A stretch of 64,000 nt of DNA, taken from CAVSXS01 sp963767715 (GTDB lineage: Bacteria > Chloroflexota > Ktedonobacteria > Ktedonobacterales > Ktedonobacteraceae). The DNA is taken from positions 1 through 64,000 of the forward strand of contig CAVYFA010000009.1 of NCBI GenBank assembly GCA_963767715.1, given 5' to 3'. The notes under the pieces were generated by a model. The model searched no databases and was not told where the DNA came from. It saw only the letters and a program-made list of their open reading frames with translations. The position numbers were made by a program, and so were the translations under genes. Position 1 is the stretch's first letter; the number at the start of each line of letters is the position of its first letter. Below are positions 20,309-28,624 of this stretch, one piece after another.

Positions 20309-22126
20309 TTATCGATCCTCTTCGTGCCCTGTGAGTCGATAGAAAGCTCTTCCCTTGTCATAATGATAGACGGCCTTGTTAGGGTCCAGGGTGATGGCTT
20401 GCTCGAAAGCCGCACTGGCTTCTCTGTAATGCTCGAGGCCGTAGAAAGCTCTTCCCTTGTCATAATGATAGACGGCTTTCTTAGGGTCCAGGGTGATAGC
20501 TTGCTCGAAAGCCGCGATGGCCTCCTCAAATTGTTTGAGGTTGTAGAAAGCTCTTCCCTTGTCATAATGATAGATAGCTTTCTTAGGGCCCAGCTTGATA
20601 GCCTGCTCGAAGGCGGCGATAGCTTTTTCATATTGTTTGAAGTCATAAAAGGCTCTTCCCTTGTCATAATGATAGACAGCCTTGTTAGGGTCCAGCTTGA
20701 TAGCTTGCTCGAAAGCCGCGATGGCCTCCTCAAATTGTTTGAGGTTGTAGAAAGCTCTTCCCTTGTCATAATGATAGACAGCTTTCTTAGGGTCCAGCTT
20801 GATAGCCTGCTCAAAGGCTACACTAGCTTCTCTATTGTGTTTGAAGTCATAAAAGGCTCTTCCCTTGTCATAATGATAGACAGCTTTCTTAGGGTCCAGG
20901 GTGATAGCTTGCTCGAAAGCCGCGATGGCCTCCTCAAATTGTTTGAGGTTGTAGAAAGCTCTTCCCTTGTCATAATGATAGACAGCTTTCTTAGGGTCCA
21001 GCTTGATAGCCTGCTCAAAGGCAAGTAAAGCTATCCTGTCAGCCTTCCTAGAATCTAGCTCTATAGCCTGTTCAAGAGCAGCAACAGCCTCTTCGTAGCG
21101 TCGGAGATAATAGAGAGTTTTTCCTTCTTCATAGTGATAGGCCGCTTTGTTAGGGTCCAGCTCCCTAGCTTTTTTAAAAGCAGTAAGAGCGTCCTCTAGC
21201 AGCTGCCTTTCCGTCTCATGAGAGACAACCGATGTAGGGATATCAGAGTGAGGAGGATTTTGAGAGCTAGATGTGCTCTGTTTATCCCCCTCAGAAGAAG
21301 AGATACATAACGCTGTAATGAAATCGGCAACACTCGCATAGCGATCTGCACGTTCTTTCGCCATCGCTCTGAGAATAGCCTCCTCAATATGTTTGGGGAG
21401 ACTAGGGTTGAGTTGCCTGGGAGCAGTTGGGGGCTCAGTACCATGCTTGAGACCCATAGAAACGGGATCAGATGCTGAGAATGGTCGGTTTCCCGTCACA
21501 AGTTCATAGGCCAGACAACCCAGAGCATATTGATCGCTCTTCATACTCACCATCCCGCTAAATTGCTCAGGAGCCATATAGGCTGGTGTACCTCCAAGAT
21601 CAAGTTTTTGGGTCTTTGCGGCTGCTAAAATTGTTGCCATACCAAAATCGGCAAGGAGTGCCTCTCCTTGAGCATTAAAAAGAATATTTTCTGGTTTCAC
21701 ATCACGATGTACAATCTCTTTTCGGTGAGCGTATTCCAGGGCCTGTCCAACTTGCGAAAGGATTTTGAGAGCTTCCCCTACTAGAAGGGGCTGTCTTGGT
21801 TGCTTTTTAAGAAGATCACGAAGTGAACCACCAGGGGCGTACTTAGTCACTAAGAACCATACATCGGCTTCCATGCCAGCATCAACAATAGGTAGGATGT
21901 GAGGATGCTCGAGTTTTTGTAGCAATTGTGCTTCTTGGATAAAGCGATTATATTTTTGAGGGGAATTTATGTTAGCATGTAGCAACTTAATTGCGACGAT
22001 TGAGGCATTATCACCAAAAACAATATGTTTACCCTGGTAAATGACCCCATATGAACCGCTACCAAGTTCAGCCAGGAGATAATAATTGCCTATCCGTCTG
22101 CCACTGTGGTTATTTCTATCCATCAT
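20309..22126 (-). CDS. Ser/Thr protein kinase with C-terminal TPR repeats
   Basis: The 605-residue protein has a Hanks-type kinase domain at about 12-275 (LGSGSYGVIYQGKH, VAIKLLHA with the ATP lysine, catalytic HRDVKPENILF, metal-binding LADFGMA, activation-segment GTPAYMAPEQFSG). A short Ser-rich linker follows, then about nine TPR units (310-600). No membrane segment is seen, so it should act in the cytoplasm. Start ATG 22126 follows GGAGG. The last seven TPR units are nearly identical in DNA, with a 102-bp period. One earlier unit is shortened (ELDSRKADRIALLAFEQ), as if one repeat had been deleted. The frame is intact. The TPR part probably selects substrates. Confidence 0.92.
   Translation of the reverse strand: MMDRNNHSGRRIGNYYLLAELGSGSYGVIYQGKHIVFGDNASIVAIKLLHANINSPQKYNRFIQEAQLLQKLEHPHILPIVDAGMEADVWFLVTKYAPGGSLRDLLKKQPRQPLLVGEALKILSQVGQALEYAHRKEIVHRDVKPENILFNAQGEALLADFGMATILAAAKTQKLDLGGTPAYMAPEQFSGMVSMKSDQYALGCLAYELVTGNRPFSASDPVSMGLKHGTEPPTAPRQLNPSLPKHIEEAILRAMAKERADRYASVADFITALCISSSEGDKQSTSSSQNPPHSDIPTSVVSHETERQLLEDALTAFKKARELDPNKAAYHYEEGKTLYYLRRYEEAVAALEQAIELDSRKADRIALLAFEQAIKLDPKKAVYHYDKGRAFYNLKQFEEAIAAFEQAITLDPKKAVYHYDKGRAFYDFKHNREASVAFEQAIKLDPKKAVYHYDKGRAFYNLKQFEEAIAAFEQAIKLDPNKAVYHYDKGRAFYDFKQYEKAIAAFEQAIKLGPKKAIYHYDKGRAFYNLKQFEEAIAAFEQAITLDPKKAVYHYDKGRAFYGLEHYREASAAFEQAITLDPNKAVYHYDKGRAFYRLTGHEEDR
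20340..21030. repeat. Tandem 102-bp repeats coding for TPR units
   Basis: Seven head-to-tail copies of a 102-bp unit lie inside the kinase gene. The segment CTCTTCCCTTGTCATAATGA recurs at about 20347, 20450, 20552, 20654, 20756, 20858 and 20960. Each unit codes for one 34-residue TPR (YHYDKGRAFY...AFEQAI.LDP.KA). Copies differ at only a few bases, which suggests recent expansion by recombination or slippage. The opposite strand is open over the array only because of the repeat. Confidence 0.9.
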
Positions 22127-22478
22127 GCCGCCTCCAAACTTGAATAAAGGACTTGGATGAGAAGCAGGCTCCTGTGACTAGTGCAGTAAGCATAACCAGA
22201 AGGAACATCAAGAATGCTCTCACTGGATGAGTGAAATCTTGCTCGTTGCTTGTTGGGACTATGAAAAAGAGCACATATTGATCGCAGCTAATCGCCTATT
22301 ATGCGCGATACCTTCCCACGTTCCGCTACAAACGCTTGGTTTATCCTGCACACGAGTATACTCTACATTCCGCATTAGATGCAATCACTCATGAAAGAGA
22401 GATATTCAGGACGAGAGCACAATGCTAAGAAAAGTACCATATTGCTTTCTGACCTTCCCCCGATTTGGTGGGTCAAGG
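22127..22478. other. Intergenic region upstream of the TPR kinase
   Basis: These 352 bases hold no convincing gene. They lie between the kinase start and the end of the HNH-like gene, both on the minus strand. A promoter for the kinase is expected here but no clear -35/-10 pair was found. Confidence 0.4.
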
Positions 22479-22985
22479 TCACTCGAAAATGTCACCATTG
22501 CCTATACGTCCGTAAGAACTGCCATTCTCATTCAGCATTCTCAAGACCTCATTGAGTTTTTCTGATTTACCAAAGCGGAAAAAATCGAACCCCATATCCT
22601 GTGGCAGCAATTTGTGGATGTAGAACACATACAGCCCCCGCACATACATTGTCATAATTTCCGGCGTTCTCACTTCCACAAGTTGAGCTTTTTGGAGTAT
22701 ATCCCGCGCCATCTTCGATTGATTCCTGACAATGGATCGGCCAAATTCCGGGAAAAGCTCCTGAGCAACTGGACTTTGCGAGCTATGCATATCTGTCACC
22801 AGTAAATAACGAAAGTATTGATCCAGTCGAGATTTCACTACACCATTACATGGTTCGCAAGCCCAAACTTTGGGCGCATTGGTAGGTATACCATTGGGGA
22901 AAAGACATTAGGGGATCACATGATCTTCCGTCGATTCAGCTACTTGACCGCGATAAACGCGCACCTCTAGTTTTGATTTAGCCAT
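22479..22985 (-). pseudogene. HNH-nuclease-like protein with in-frame stop at codon 26
   Basis: From ATG 22985 the frame reads MAKSKLEVRVYRG...STEDHVIP, then TAA (22908-22910), then in the same frame CLFPNGIPTNAPKVWACEPCNG and on to the stop at 22479. The pattern EDHVIP-x-CLFP...C-x2-CN matches the zinc-binding core of HNH-type proteins (EHVIPRCLFP...CxxCN), in which the stop position normally holds Lys or Arg. The rest is helical and ends normally. One base change would restore a protein of 168 residues. The role is unknown, though such genes often sit in defence or mobile regions. Confidence 0.6.
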
Positions 22986-23266
22986 TATACTTCTGTGACA
23001 AACTACTAAGTACAGCTTTACATACATTGATACACAATGCTGAGATTAGGCGTACCATAGAGTGACAATAGGACATGAGGATAGCTTGTGTTTTGTCAGG
23101 AATAATTAGCTATCCGATTATGCGGATCTGGCTGGCGAGGAGCCAGAAACACGCGGCACTGCTGAAAGTGCTGCGTGTTCCTTCCTGTTATACTGCCAGG
23201 CCAAACAAGGAGGTAAGTTCAGGCAGGATAGCGGCCAGCCTCGTTGAGTGGCATTTGGTGGGAATA
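22986..23266. other. Gene-free stretch before the truncated urocanase
   Basis: The reading frame that leads into the urocanase piece is open from 23075, but its first 64 codons show no similarity to urocanase or any family I recognise. GGAGGT at 23209-23214 could serve as a ribosome site for a short upstream start. The switch from AT-richer to visibly GC-richer sequence happens near 23,260, at the point where homology begins. Confidence 0.45.
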
Positions 23267-24406
23267 GCGCAGCCCCTGGCGGTGACGATGAACGAGGGCG
23301 TCTGCCTGGCGGTCGAAGTCGATCAGCTCCACATCCAGCGCCGTCTGGAGACGGGCTACTGCGACGAGATGGCCAGCACGCTCGACGAAGCGCTCGCGCA
23401 GGTGCGCGAGGCCTGCGACCAGGGACAGCCGCTCTCCATCGGATTGATCGGCAACGCCGCCGAAATTTATCCTGAACTTGTACGCAGGGGCATCATCCCT
23501 GACATGGTGACGGACCAGACCTCCGCGCACGATGCCCTGAACGGCTATATTCCCGCCGGGATGTCGCTGGAAGTGGCCGATGAGCTGCGCGCGCGCGACC
23601 CACAGGAATACATCCGGCACTCGCTGGAGTCGATGGTGACACACGTGCGCGCCATGCTGGAGATGCAGCGGCAGGGCGCGATCGTCTTCGACTACGGCAA
23701 CAACCTGCGCGGGCAGGCCCTGGCGGCGGGCGAGACCCACGCGCTGGATTTTCCGGGGTTTGTGCCGGCCTACATTCGGCCCCTCTTCTGCCGCGGTAAG
23801 GGACCATTTCGCTGGGTGGCGCTCTCAGGCGACCCGGAAGATATCTACCGCACGGACGAGGCCATCCTGGAGCTCTTCCCGGACGATGCCGGGCTGCGGC
23901 GCTGGATCACGATGGCGCGCCAGAAAATACAATTCCAGGGGCTGCCGGCGCGCATCTGCTGGTTGGGCTACGGTGAGCGAGACAGGGCCGGACTGGCCTT
24001 CAATGAGCTGGTGCGCAAGGGCATCGTGAAAGCGCCCGTCGTGATCGGGCGCGATCACCTGGACAGCGGCTCGGTGGCCTCACCCTATCGCGAAACCGAG
24101 GCGATGAAGGACGGCAGCGATGCCATCGCCGACTGGCCGCTGCTCAATGCGCTGCTCAATACGGCATCGGGTGCGACGTGGGTCTCCATCCATCACGGCG
24201 GCGGAGTGGGCATCGGCTACTCGATCCACGCCGGGCAGGTAATCGTGGCCGATGGCACACCGCAGGCGGCGGAACGGCTCTCGCGCGTGCTGACGAACGA
24301 CCCCGGCACAGGAGTGATGCGTCATGTTGACGCCGGGTATGAAGAAGCCAGAGAATGCGCGCAGGAGCGCGGGGTGAAGATCCCGATGTTGATGCACATT
24401 GACTAA
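23267..24406 (+). pseudogene. hutU: Urocanate hydratase, 5'-truncated second copy
   Basis: From AQPLAVTMNEGVCLAVEVD to the stop this is a normal urocanase C-terminal two thirds: DYGNNLRGQA, PLFCRGKGPFRWVALSG with the active-site Cys, ARICWLGYGERDRAGLAFNE and HHGGGVGIGYSIHAG. About 190 N-terminal residues, including the first part of the NAD-binding region, are missing. Upstream codons in the same frame are unrelated. The remaining frame is clean, so the cause is a single 5' deletion or rearrangement rather than base-level decay. Codon and base use are richer in GC than in the 12.5 kb copy, so the two are diverged paralogs, not a recent duplication. Confidence 0.85.
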
Positions 24407-24560
24407 TAAATGTGGACAGTATAGCATCCATCGGACTGGCCGATAATGCATGTTGACGAATTAATGTGGACACTTCCCAGGGCGGCGCAAGCGCCCCCGC
24501 CCGTCCACGCCACTCCCGCCCCTACAAAGCTGTCCGCATTTCTTCGTTAATGTGCATCAT
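24391..24560. repeat. Inverted and direct repeats around the urocanase stop
   Basis: A 29-base arm at 24391-24419 has an inverted partner at 24532-24560 with four mismatches. A third, direct, looser copy (ATGCATGTTGACGAATTAAT) lies at about 24445-24472. The left arm covers the urocanase stop codon and the right arm ends before the cupin gene. Between them is the GC-rich segment GGGCGGCGCAAGCGCCCCCG. This looks like a small MITE-type element. Confidence 0.55.
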
Positions 24561-24586
24561 CGGCGCTGGCCGCGGTAAACCGGGCC

Positions 24587-25000
24587 CTACTCTTGTTGGG
24601 CGGCGGATGTGAGGTATTGTTCGTCGCTGACCTTTTCCATCCAGTCGGCGGTCTTGCCGTCGAGCCGTTCCTGAATGGCGATGTGCGCCATGGCCGTGGT
24701 GGGAGTGGCGCCGTGCCAATGTTTCTCACCGGGCTCGAACCAGATCACGTCGCCCGGCCGAATGTCCTCGATCGGACCGCCCCAGCGTTGTGCCCGGCCG
24801 CAGCCCGCCGTCACGATCAGCGTCTGGCCCAGCGGGTGGCTGTGCCAGGCGGTGCGAGACCCGGGCTCGAACGTGACACTGGCGCCGACGGCGCGCGCCG
24901 GATCGGGCGCCGTGAACAGGGGATCAATGCGTACCGCGCCGGTAAAATTCTCGGCCGATGCTTTGCCGGAAGGTTGTGAGCCACTTCTTTTAATGTCCAT
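24587..25000 (-). CDS. Cupin domain protein
   Basis: This is a 137-residue single-cupin protein. The first metal-binding motif is SRTAWHSHPLGQTLIVTAGCG (His-x-His and later Gln/Glu positions) and the second is PGDVIWFEPGEKHWHGA. It resembles small cupins annotated as carboxymuconolactone-decarboxylase-associated or mandelonitrile-lyase-like (QERLDGKTADWMEKV at the end is typical). It would be a cytoplasmic metalloprotein; the reaction cannot be told from sequence. ATG 25000 follows GGAGG. The longer upstream open frame has no similarity. Confidence 0.85.
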   Translation of the reverse strand: MDIKRSGSQPSGKASAENFTGAVRIDPLFTAPDPARAVGASVTFEPGSRTAWHSHPLGQTLIVTAGCGRAQRWGGPIEDIRPGDVIWFEPGEKHWHGATPTTAMAHIAIQERLDGKTADWMEKVSDEQYLTSAAQQE

Positions 25001-25034
25001 GTGTTGTATTCCTCCATTATGCCTGCAAAAGCAG

Positions 25035-25070
25035 GGCAACCGCGAGAACGTAGCAACCCTCGCGGTTGCC
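25035..25070 (-). terminator. Hairpin downstream of the FHA gene
   Basis: The perfect 12-bp arms GGCAACCGCGAG (25035-25046) and CTCGCGGTTGCC (25059-25070) lie about 60 bases after the stop of the minus-strand FHA gene and just before the cupin gene. No T-run is clear. Confidence 0.5.
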
Positions 25071-25130
25071 ATCCCCATGCTTGCCATCCCCGCCGCCATC
25101 TCCACCATCGACATCCACGCAGTACACCAG

Positions 25131-26216
25131 TTACGGCGCTGATTGCGTGTCGCCGAGCTTCCAGGAGCCGTTTTGATTGACCAGGACGCCTGAGCTTGTC
25201 TGCGACTTGCCATTGCCAAGCGTGATGGTGACGGTACCTGTCGCGGTTTTGCCGTTATTGTTTGTCACCGGGCCAACGGTGCATTTTTTCACCCCATTGC
25301 CACCTAGCGGGCTATCGAGGAGAGCCAGCCCTGTCTTGATTTCATTCAGGTTCGTGTGCTGTTGTAAGTTCGTTGACTCGAGGTTGAAAATGCCCTGCGC
25401 GTCGCTATTCTCCAGCGCCGTGCAATAGGCCTGCAGCGCCTTTTCCGGCGTGGAGCGAGTAGAGTTGTAGTAGAGGTAGCCGCCGATGCCGCCTCCAACG
25501 AGCAGCAGGAGCAGTACCACCAAGCCGATTATCAGGCCCGCGCGGCTCCTTCTTCTGGGGGGAGCCGATGGCGGCGCGCCGAGCTGTCCCGGAGCAGCGC
25601 CCCACTGTTGCTGGTACTCGCCCTGCGCCGGGGGAAAGTTCTGTGGAGCCGTGTTATAGCGGGGTGGAGCCTGCTGGTAATCGGGCTGCTGGGGGGGATA
25701 CGGCGCCGCTGGTTGGTAGGCCGGATAGCTTTGCTGCCCAGCCTGCCCGTACTGGCCATACTGCCCACCCTGGCCGTAATCACCATAAGCAGGTGGAGAC
25801 TGCTGGTAGCCGGGTTGAGGCTCGGCTGCATAGTTGGAAGGCCCGGCAGACGGCGGAGGAACAGCCACCGTCGGCTGATATTGCTGGCCCGCGTAATCGT
25901 TGACGTTGGCTCGCATAGTGGAATCGTACGAACCGGCTGCCTCGTAGGTGAACGATGTCGCACCGATACGGACGACATCTCCCGGCATAAGCAAGCGGGG
26001 AGACTGTGGAGCAAGGCGCTGCTCGTTCACAAATGTCCCGTTTGTGCTGCTCAAGTCGACAATCACGTAGCCCTGCGCATCAGGCCGAACTTCGGTATGG
26101 TGCGAGGAGGACTGGGGATCAGCCAACACCACCTGGTTATCAGGCGCTCGCCCTATGCTGAGCGCCGAGGAAGGCAGGGATATATTCCCAGAAGGACCGT
26201 TCAGACTGGCTTCCAT
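25131..26216 (-). CDS. FHA-domain membrane protein
   Basis: The 361-residue protein has an FHA phosphothreonine-binding domain at about 15-90 (SIGRAPDNQVVLADP, SSSHHTEV, LSSTNGTFVNEQRL, DVVRIG). A Pro/Gln/Tyr/Gly-rich linker of about 110 residues follows, then a membrane segment (GLIIGLVVLLLLLVGGGIGGYLYY, about 225-250) and an exported C-terminal domain of about 110 residues similar to DUF4878-type secreted folds. It probably reads kinase signals inside the cell and acts outside or at the envelope. Start: ATG 26216 has AAGGAG eight bases upstream, whereas GTG 26222 is too close to it. It diverges from the ABC exporter genes. A Ser/Thr kinase partner could be either kinase of this window. Confidence 0.88.
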   Translation of the reverse strand: MEASLNGPSGNISLPSSALSIGRAPDNQVVLADPQSSSHHTEVRPDAQGYVIVDLSSTNGTFVNEQRLAPQSPRLLMPGDVVRIGATSFTYEAAGSYDSTMRANVNDYAGQQYQPTVAVPPPSAGPSNYAAEPQPGYQQSPPAYGDYGQGGQYGQYGQAGQQSYPAYQPAAPYPPQQPDYQQAPPRYNTAPQNFPPAQGEYQQQWGAAPGQLGAPPSAPPRRRSRAGLIIGLVVLLLLLVGGGIGGYLYYNSTRSTPEKALQAYCTALENSDAQGIFNLESTNLQQHTNLNEIKTGLALLDSPLGGNGVKKCTVGPVTNNNGKTATGTVTITLGNGKSQTSSGVLVNQNGSWKLGDTQSAP

Positions 26217-26525
26217 AAACACAACTCCTTAAATAGCGACAACATCAGATAATAATAACACTCATTTGTAAAGTCTAGTGTATCATGTTCACGGAAGTTT
26301 GTCCGGTAATCTTGCCACAGTAATTTTGCTGAATCGCTCACATCCTTAACAGGCATGATATACTTGTCAGGTATTTATCGTAACCATGATGGGTGATCTT
26401 ATGCAGCCTGCCAACGAAGGGCTTATTCCGACTGACAACGATGCTTCGCATCTACACTGCGTGTCAGTCAGTCGGAGAGGAAGACTGCGTTCTAACTGCG
26501 TTCAGGCAGACTGCTAGGAGTAAGG
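26217..26525. promoter_or_regulatory. Divergent promoter region with nested stem-loop
   Basis: The 309-base region between the FHA gene and the ABC exporter has no gene. At 26430-26469 an outer stem GACTGACA/TGTCAGTC encloses GATGC-TTC-GCATC, about 60 bases before the exporter start. This could be an operator or a leader structure for the exporter. The second TCAGTC repeat directly after it extends the symmetry. Confidence 0.4.
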
Positions 26526-27557
26526 TTGCTGCCGATGTTAGACGAATATGATGGACATAGAGAAGTTATGCCTGGAACTGATTGCGTGCTCAGCACCAGC
26601 AGGCTGACGAAAGCCTTTGGGAAGCTTGTCGCGGTCAATGATTTGCACCTGGAAGTGATGCGCGGTGATGTCTTCGGGTTTCTTGGGCCGAACGGCTCCG
26701 GGAAAACGACGACCATTCGCATGCTGCTGGGGTTAATCCGTCCAACAGCCGGGCGCGTAGTGGTGTTCGGCATGGATACGGCGTACCAGATGCCCGCTAT
26801 TCTGGCGCGCGTGGGGGCTATCGTGGAAACGCCCGTCTTTTATCCGTATCTCTCGGGAAAAGATAATCTGCTGGTGGTCGCGTCCGCCTCCGGTATGGTT
26901 TCCGGCAAGGCCAATGCGCGCCGCATCGATGAACTGCTTGAACTGGTCGATTTGCGGGCGCACCCGAAGCTAAACTACCGCAAATATTCGCTCGGCATGA
27001 AGCAGCGCCTCGGCATCGCGGCCGCGCTGCTGACCGACCCGGAGCTTGTGCTGCTCGATGAGCCAACGAACGGGCTGGATCCCGCCGGCATGGTGGAGAT
27101 CCGCCAGCTCATCATGCGCCTGGCAGCGCTTGGCAAAACCATCTTTCTCTCAAGCCATTTGCTGAACGAGGTGCAGCAGGTCTGCAACCGCGTCGCTATT
27201 CTACAGCGCGGCAACCTTATCAAGCAGGGCAACGTGGATGAGCTGATGCGCGGCAAAGAGCAGGTGCTGGTGCGCCTGCAGAGCCTGGAAGAGACGCAGC
27301 AGGCCATGGACGCGCTGCAAGAGGCCAGGGAGCGAGGCGCGGGCTGGATAGGCGCCATGCAAGTCGAGATGAATGGAAACGGACGACCCGCGTTGCGCAT
27401 CGACGCGCCAAAAGCGCGATCGGCGGAGATCAACGCGCTGCTGGCGCACCGGGACCTGTTCGCGGCCGAGCTGCACCCCTACGAGGGCAGCCTGGAAGAG
27501 GTGTTCCTGCAACTTACCGCGCCATCACCCGACTATGGAAAGGGCATGCGCGTATGA
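26526..27557 (+). CDS. ABC transporter ATP-binding protein
   Basis: The 343-residue nucleotide-binding subunit of an ABC-2 type exporter has Walker A GPNGSGKTT (about 56-64), signature YSLGMKQRLGIA, Walker B LVLLDEPTNGLDP and the switch-His segment FLSSHLLNEV. The C-terminal 90 residues form the accessory domain common in drug- and lantibiotic-type exporters. TTG 26526 has AGGAG five bases upstream, while ATG 26535 and ATG 26568 are alternatives. Its stop overlaps the ATG of the permease gene (ATGA), so the two are co-translated. The substrate is unknown. Confidence 0.92.
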   Translation: MLPMLDEYDGHREVMPGTDCVLSTSRLTKAFGKLVAVNDLHLEVMRGDVFGFLGPNGSGKTTTIRMLLGLIRPTAGRVVVFGMDTAYQMPAILARVGAIVETPVFYPYLSGKDNLLVVASASGMVSGKANARRIDELLELVDLRAHPKLNYRKYSLGMKQRLGIAAALLTDPELVLLDEPTNGLDPAGMVEIRQLIMRLAALGKTIFLSSHLLNEVQQVCNRVAILQRGNLIKQGNVDELMRGKEQVLVRLQSLEETQQAMDALQEARERGAGWIGAMQVEMNGNGRPALRIDAPKARSAEINALLAHRDLFAAELHPYEGSLEEVFLQLTAPSPDYGKGMRV

Positions 27558-28621
27558 ACATTTCACCGCCCGCGAATCCTGATGATCGATCGTCACTTTC
27601 ATCGAGCAACTATACCATCGTGATGGGGCGACAGGGATATCTACCCGTCGTCCTGCGGCTGGTCGGCATGGAGCTATTCAAACTTCGCCGCCGCGCTCTC
27701 TCCAAAGCTGTGGGCAGCATCGCGGCAGCGCTGGCGATTATCCCATTCGTGCTCGTCGCCATAGGAACGGTTGTCACAATCAATACTCCCTTAGAAAGTT
27801 ATCAGCCGCAATGCCAGTCGATCACAAGCGGCAATGCGCAGCCAGGCCAGCCGCCGGCAGGGTGCCCGGTACTCACCACGGCTCAGCTCGAGCAGATGCG
27901 CCGCTTAGTCGTGCAAAACACGTCGCTTCCCCTGCGCCTGCCAACGTCGCTGAATATCGCGGTGCAATTCGCGCTGATCGTCGGGACGGCGCTGCTCATC
28001 ATCGTGATCGGCACAATAGTGGGAGGCGATTACAACATCGGCACGATCCGCCTGCTCTATGCACGCGGGCCGACTCGCACGCAATTTTTGCTCGCCAGGC
28101 TGGGCGCACTCATCTTCATCGCCTTCACCGGCCTACTGCTGATGGTGGGCCTAGGCGTGCTGATCGGGCAGGTATTCAATCCCCTCAGCGGCTTTCCCCA
28201 AACAGGTGACTTCTTCAGCGCGAGCTGGCTAGGGCACGCGCTGCTCTACCTGTTGATCGCCATCTTGAACTGGTCGATGTACGGGGTAATCGCGCTCTCC
28301 TTCGGCGTCCTGGGGCGCTCGACCGTGGCCGGTGTGGTCGGGGCATTTAGCTGGTTCATCGGCGAGCCTATCCTCGGCAGCCTGCTGGCCTTGATCGGCG
28401 GCATCATTCGCGGGCCGCTTGGCGACCTCTTGAAAGCCATCCCGGATTATTTCATCATCAACAACTTTGGCGCTCTGGAGCAAGATCAGAGCTCGTACCT
28501 TTTCGGGTCTTCCAGTGCTTCTATTGGCACGGTGCATGCCATGATTGTGATTGCTGTGTACTTTGTCCTGTTCAGCGGGCTGGCTTGGTGGCTGAACAGG
28601 GTGAGGGACATTACCAATTAA
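27554..28621 (+). CDS. ABC-2 type exporter permease
   Basis: The 355-residue membrane subunit pairs with the preceding ATPase. The first membrane segment (IAAALAIIPFVLVAIGTVVTI, about 55-75) is followed by an outside loop with two Cys residues (QPQCQSI, AGCPVL) that could form a disulfide. Five more segments follow (for example FALIVGTALLIIVIGTIVGG, ALIFIAFTGLLLMVGLGVLIG, MIVIAVYFVLFSGLAWWL). GGDYNIGTIRLLYARGPTR after segment 2 is the typical ABC-2 cytoplasmic turn. It probably exports or extrudes a small molecule. Confidence 0.9.
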   Translation: MNISPPANPDDRSSLSSSNYTIVMGRQGYLPVVLRLVGMELFKLRRRALSKAVGSIAAALAIIPFVLVAIGTVVTINTPLESYQPQCQSITSGNAQPGQPPAGCPVLTTAQLEQMRRLVVQNTSLPLRLPTSLNIAVQFALIVGTALLIIVIGTIVGGDYNIGTIRLLYARGPTRTQFLLARLGALIFIAFTGLLLMVGLGVLIGQVFNPLSGFPQTGDFFSASWLGHALLYLLIAILNWSMYGVIALSFGVLGRSTVAGVVGAFSWFIGEPILGSLLALIGGIIRGPLGDLLKAIPDYFIINNFGALEQDQSSYLFGSSSASIGTVHAMIVIAVYFVLFSGLAWWLNRVRDITN

Positions 28622-28624
28622 GCT

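Noticed and set aside
20216..21028. Plus-strand open frame of 270 codons with highly regular repeats
   Set aside because: It is antisense to the TPR array of the kinase gene. Its regularity comes from the 102-bp coding repeat; it has no ribosome site and no family similarity.
20340..21030. Evenly spaced repeats resembling a CRISPR array
   Set aside because: The whole 102-bp unit is conserved, with no variable spacers, and it codes for TPR units in frame.
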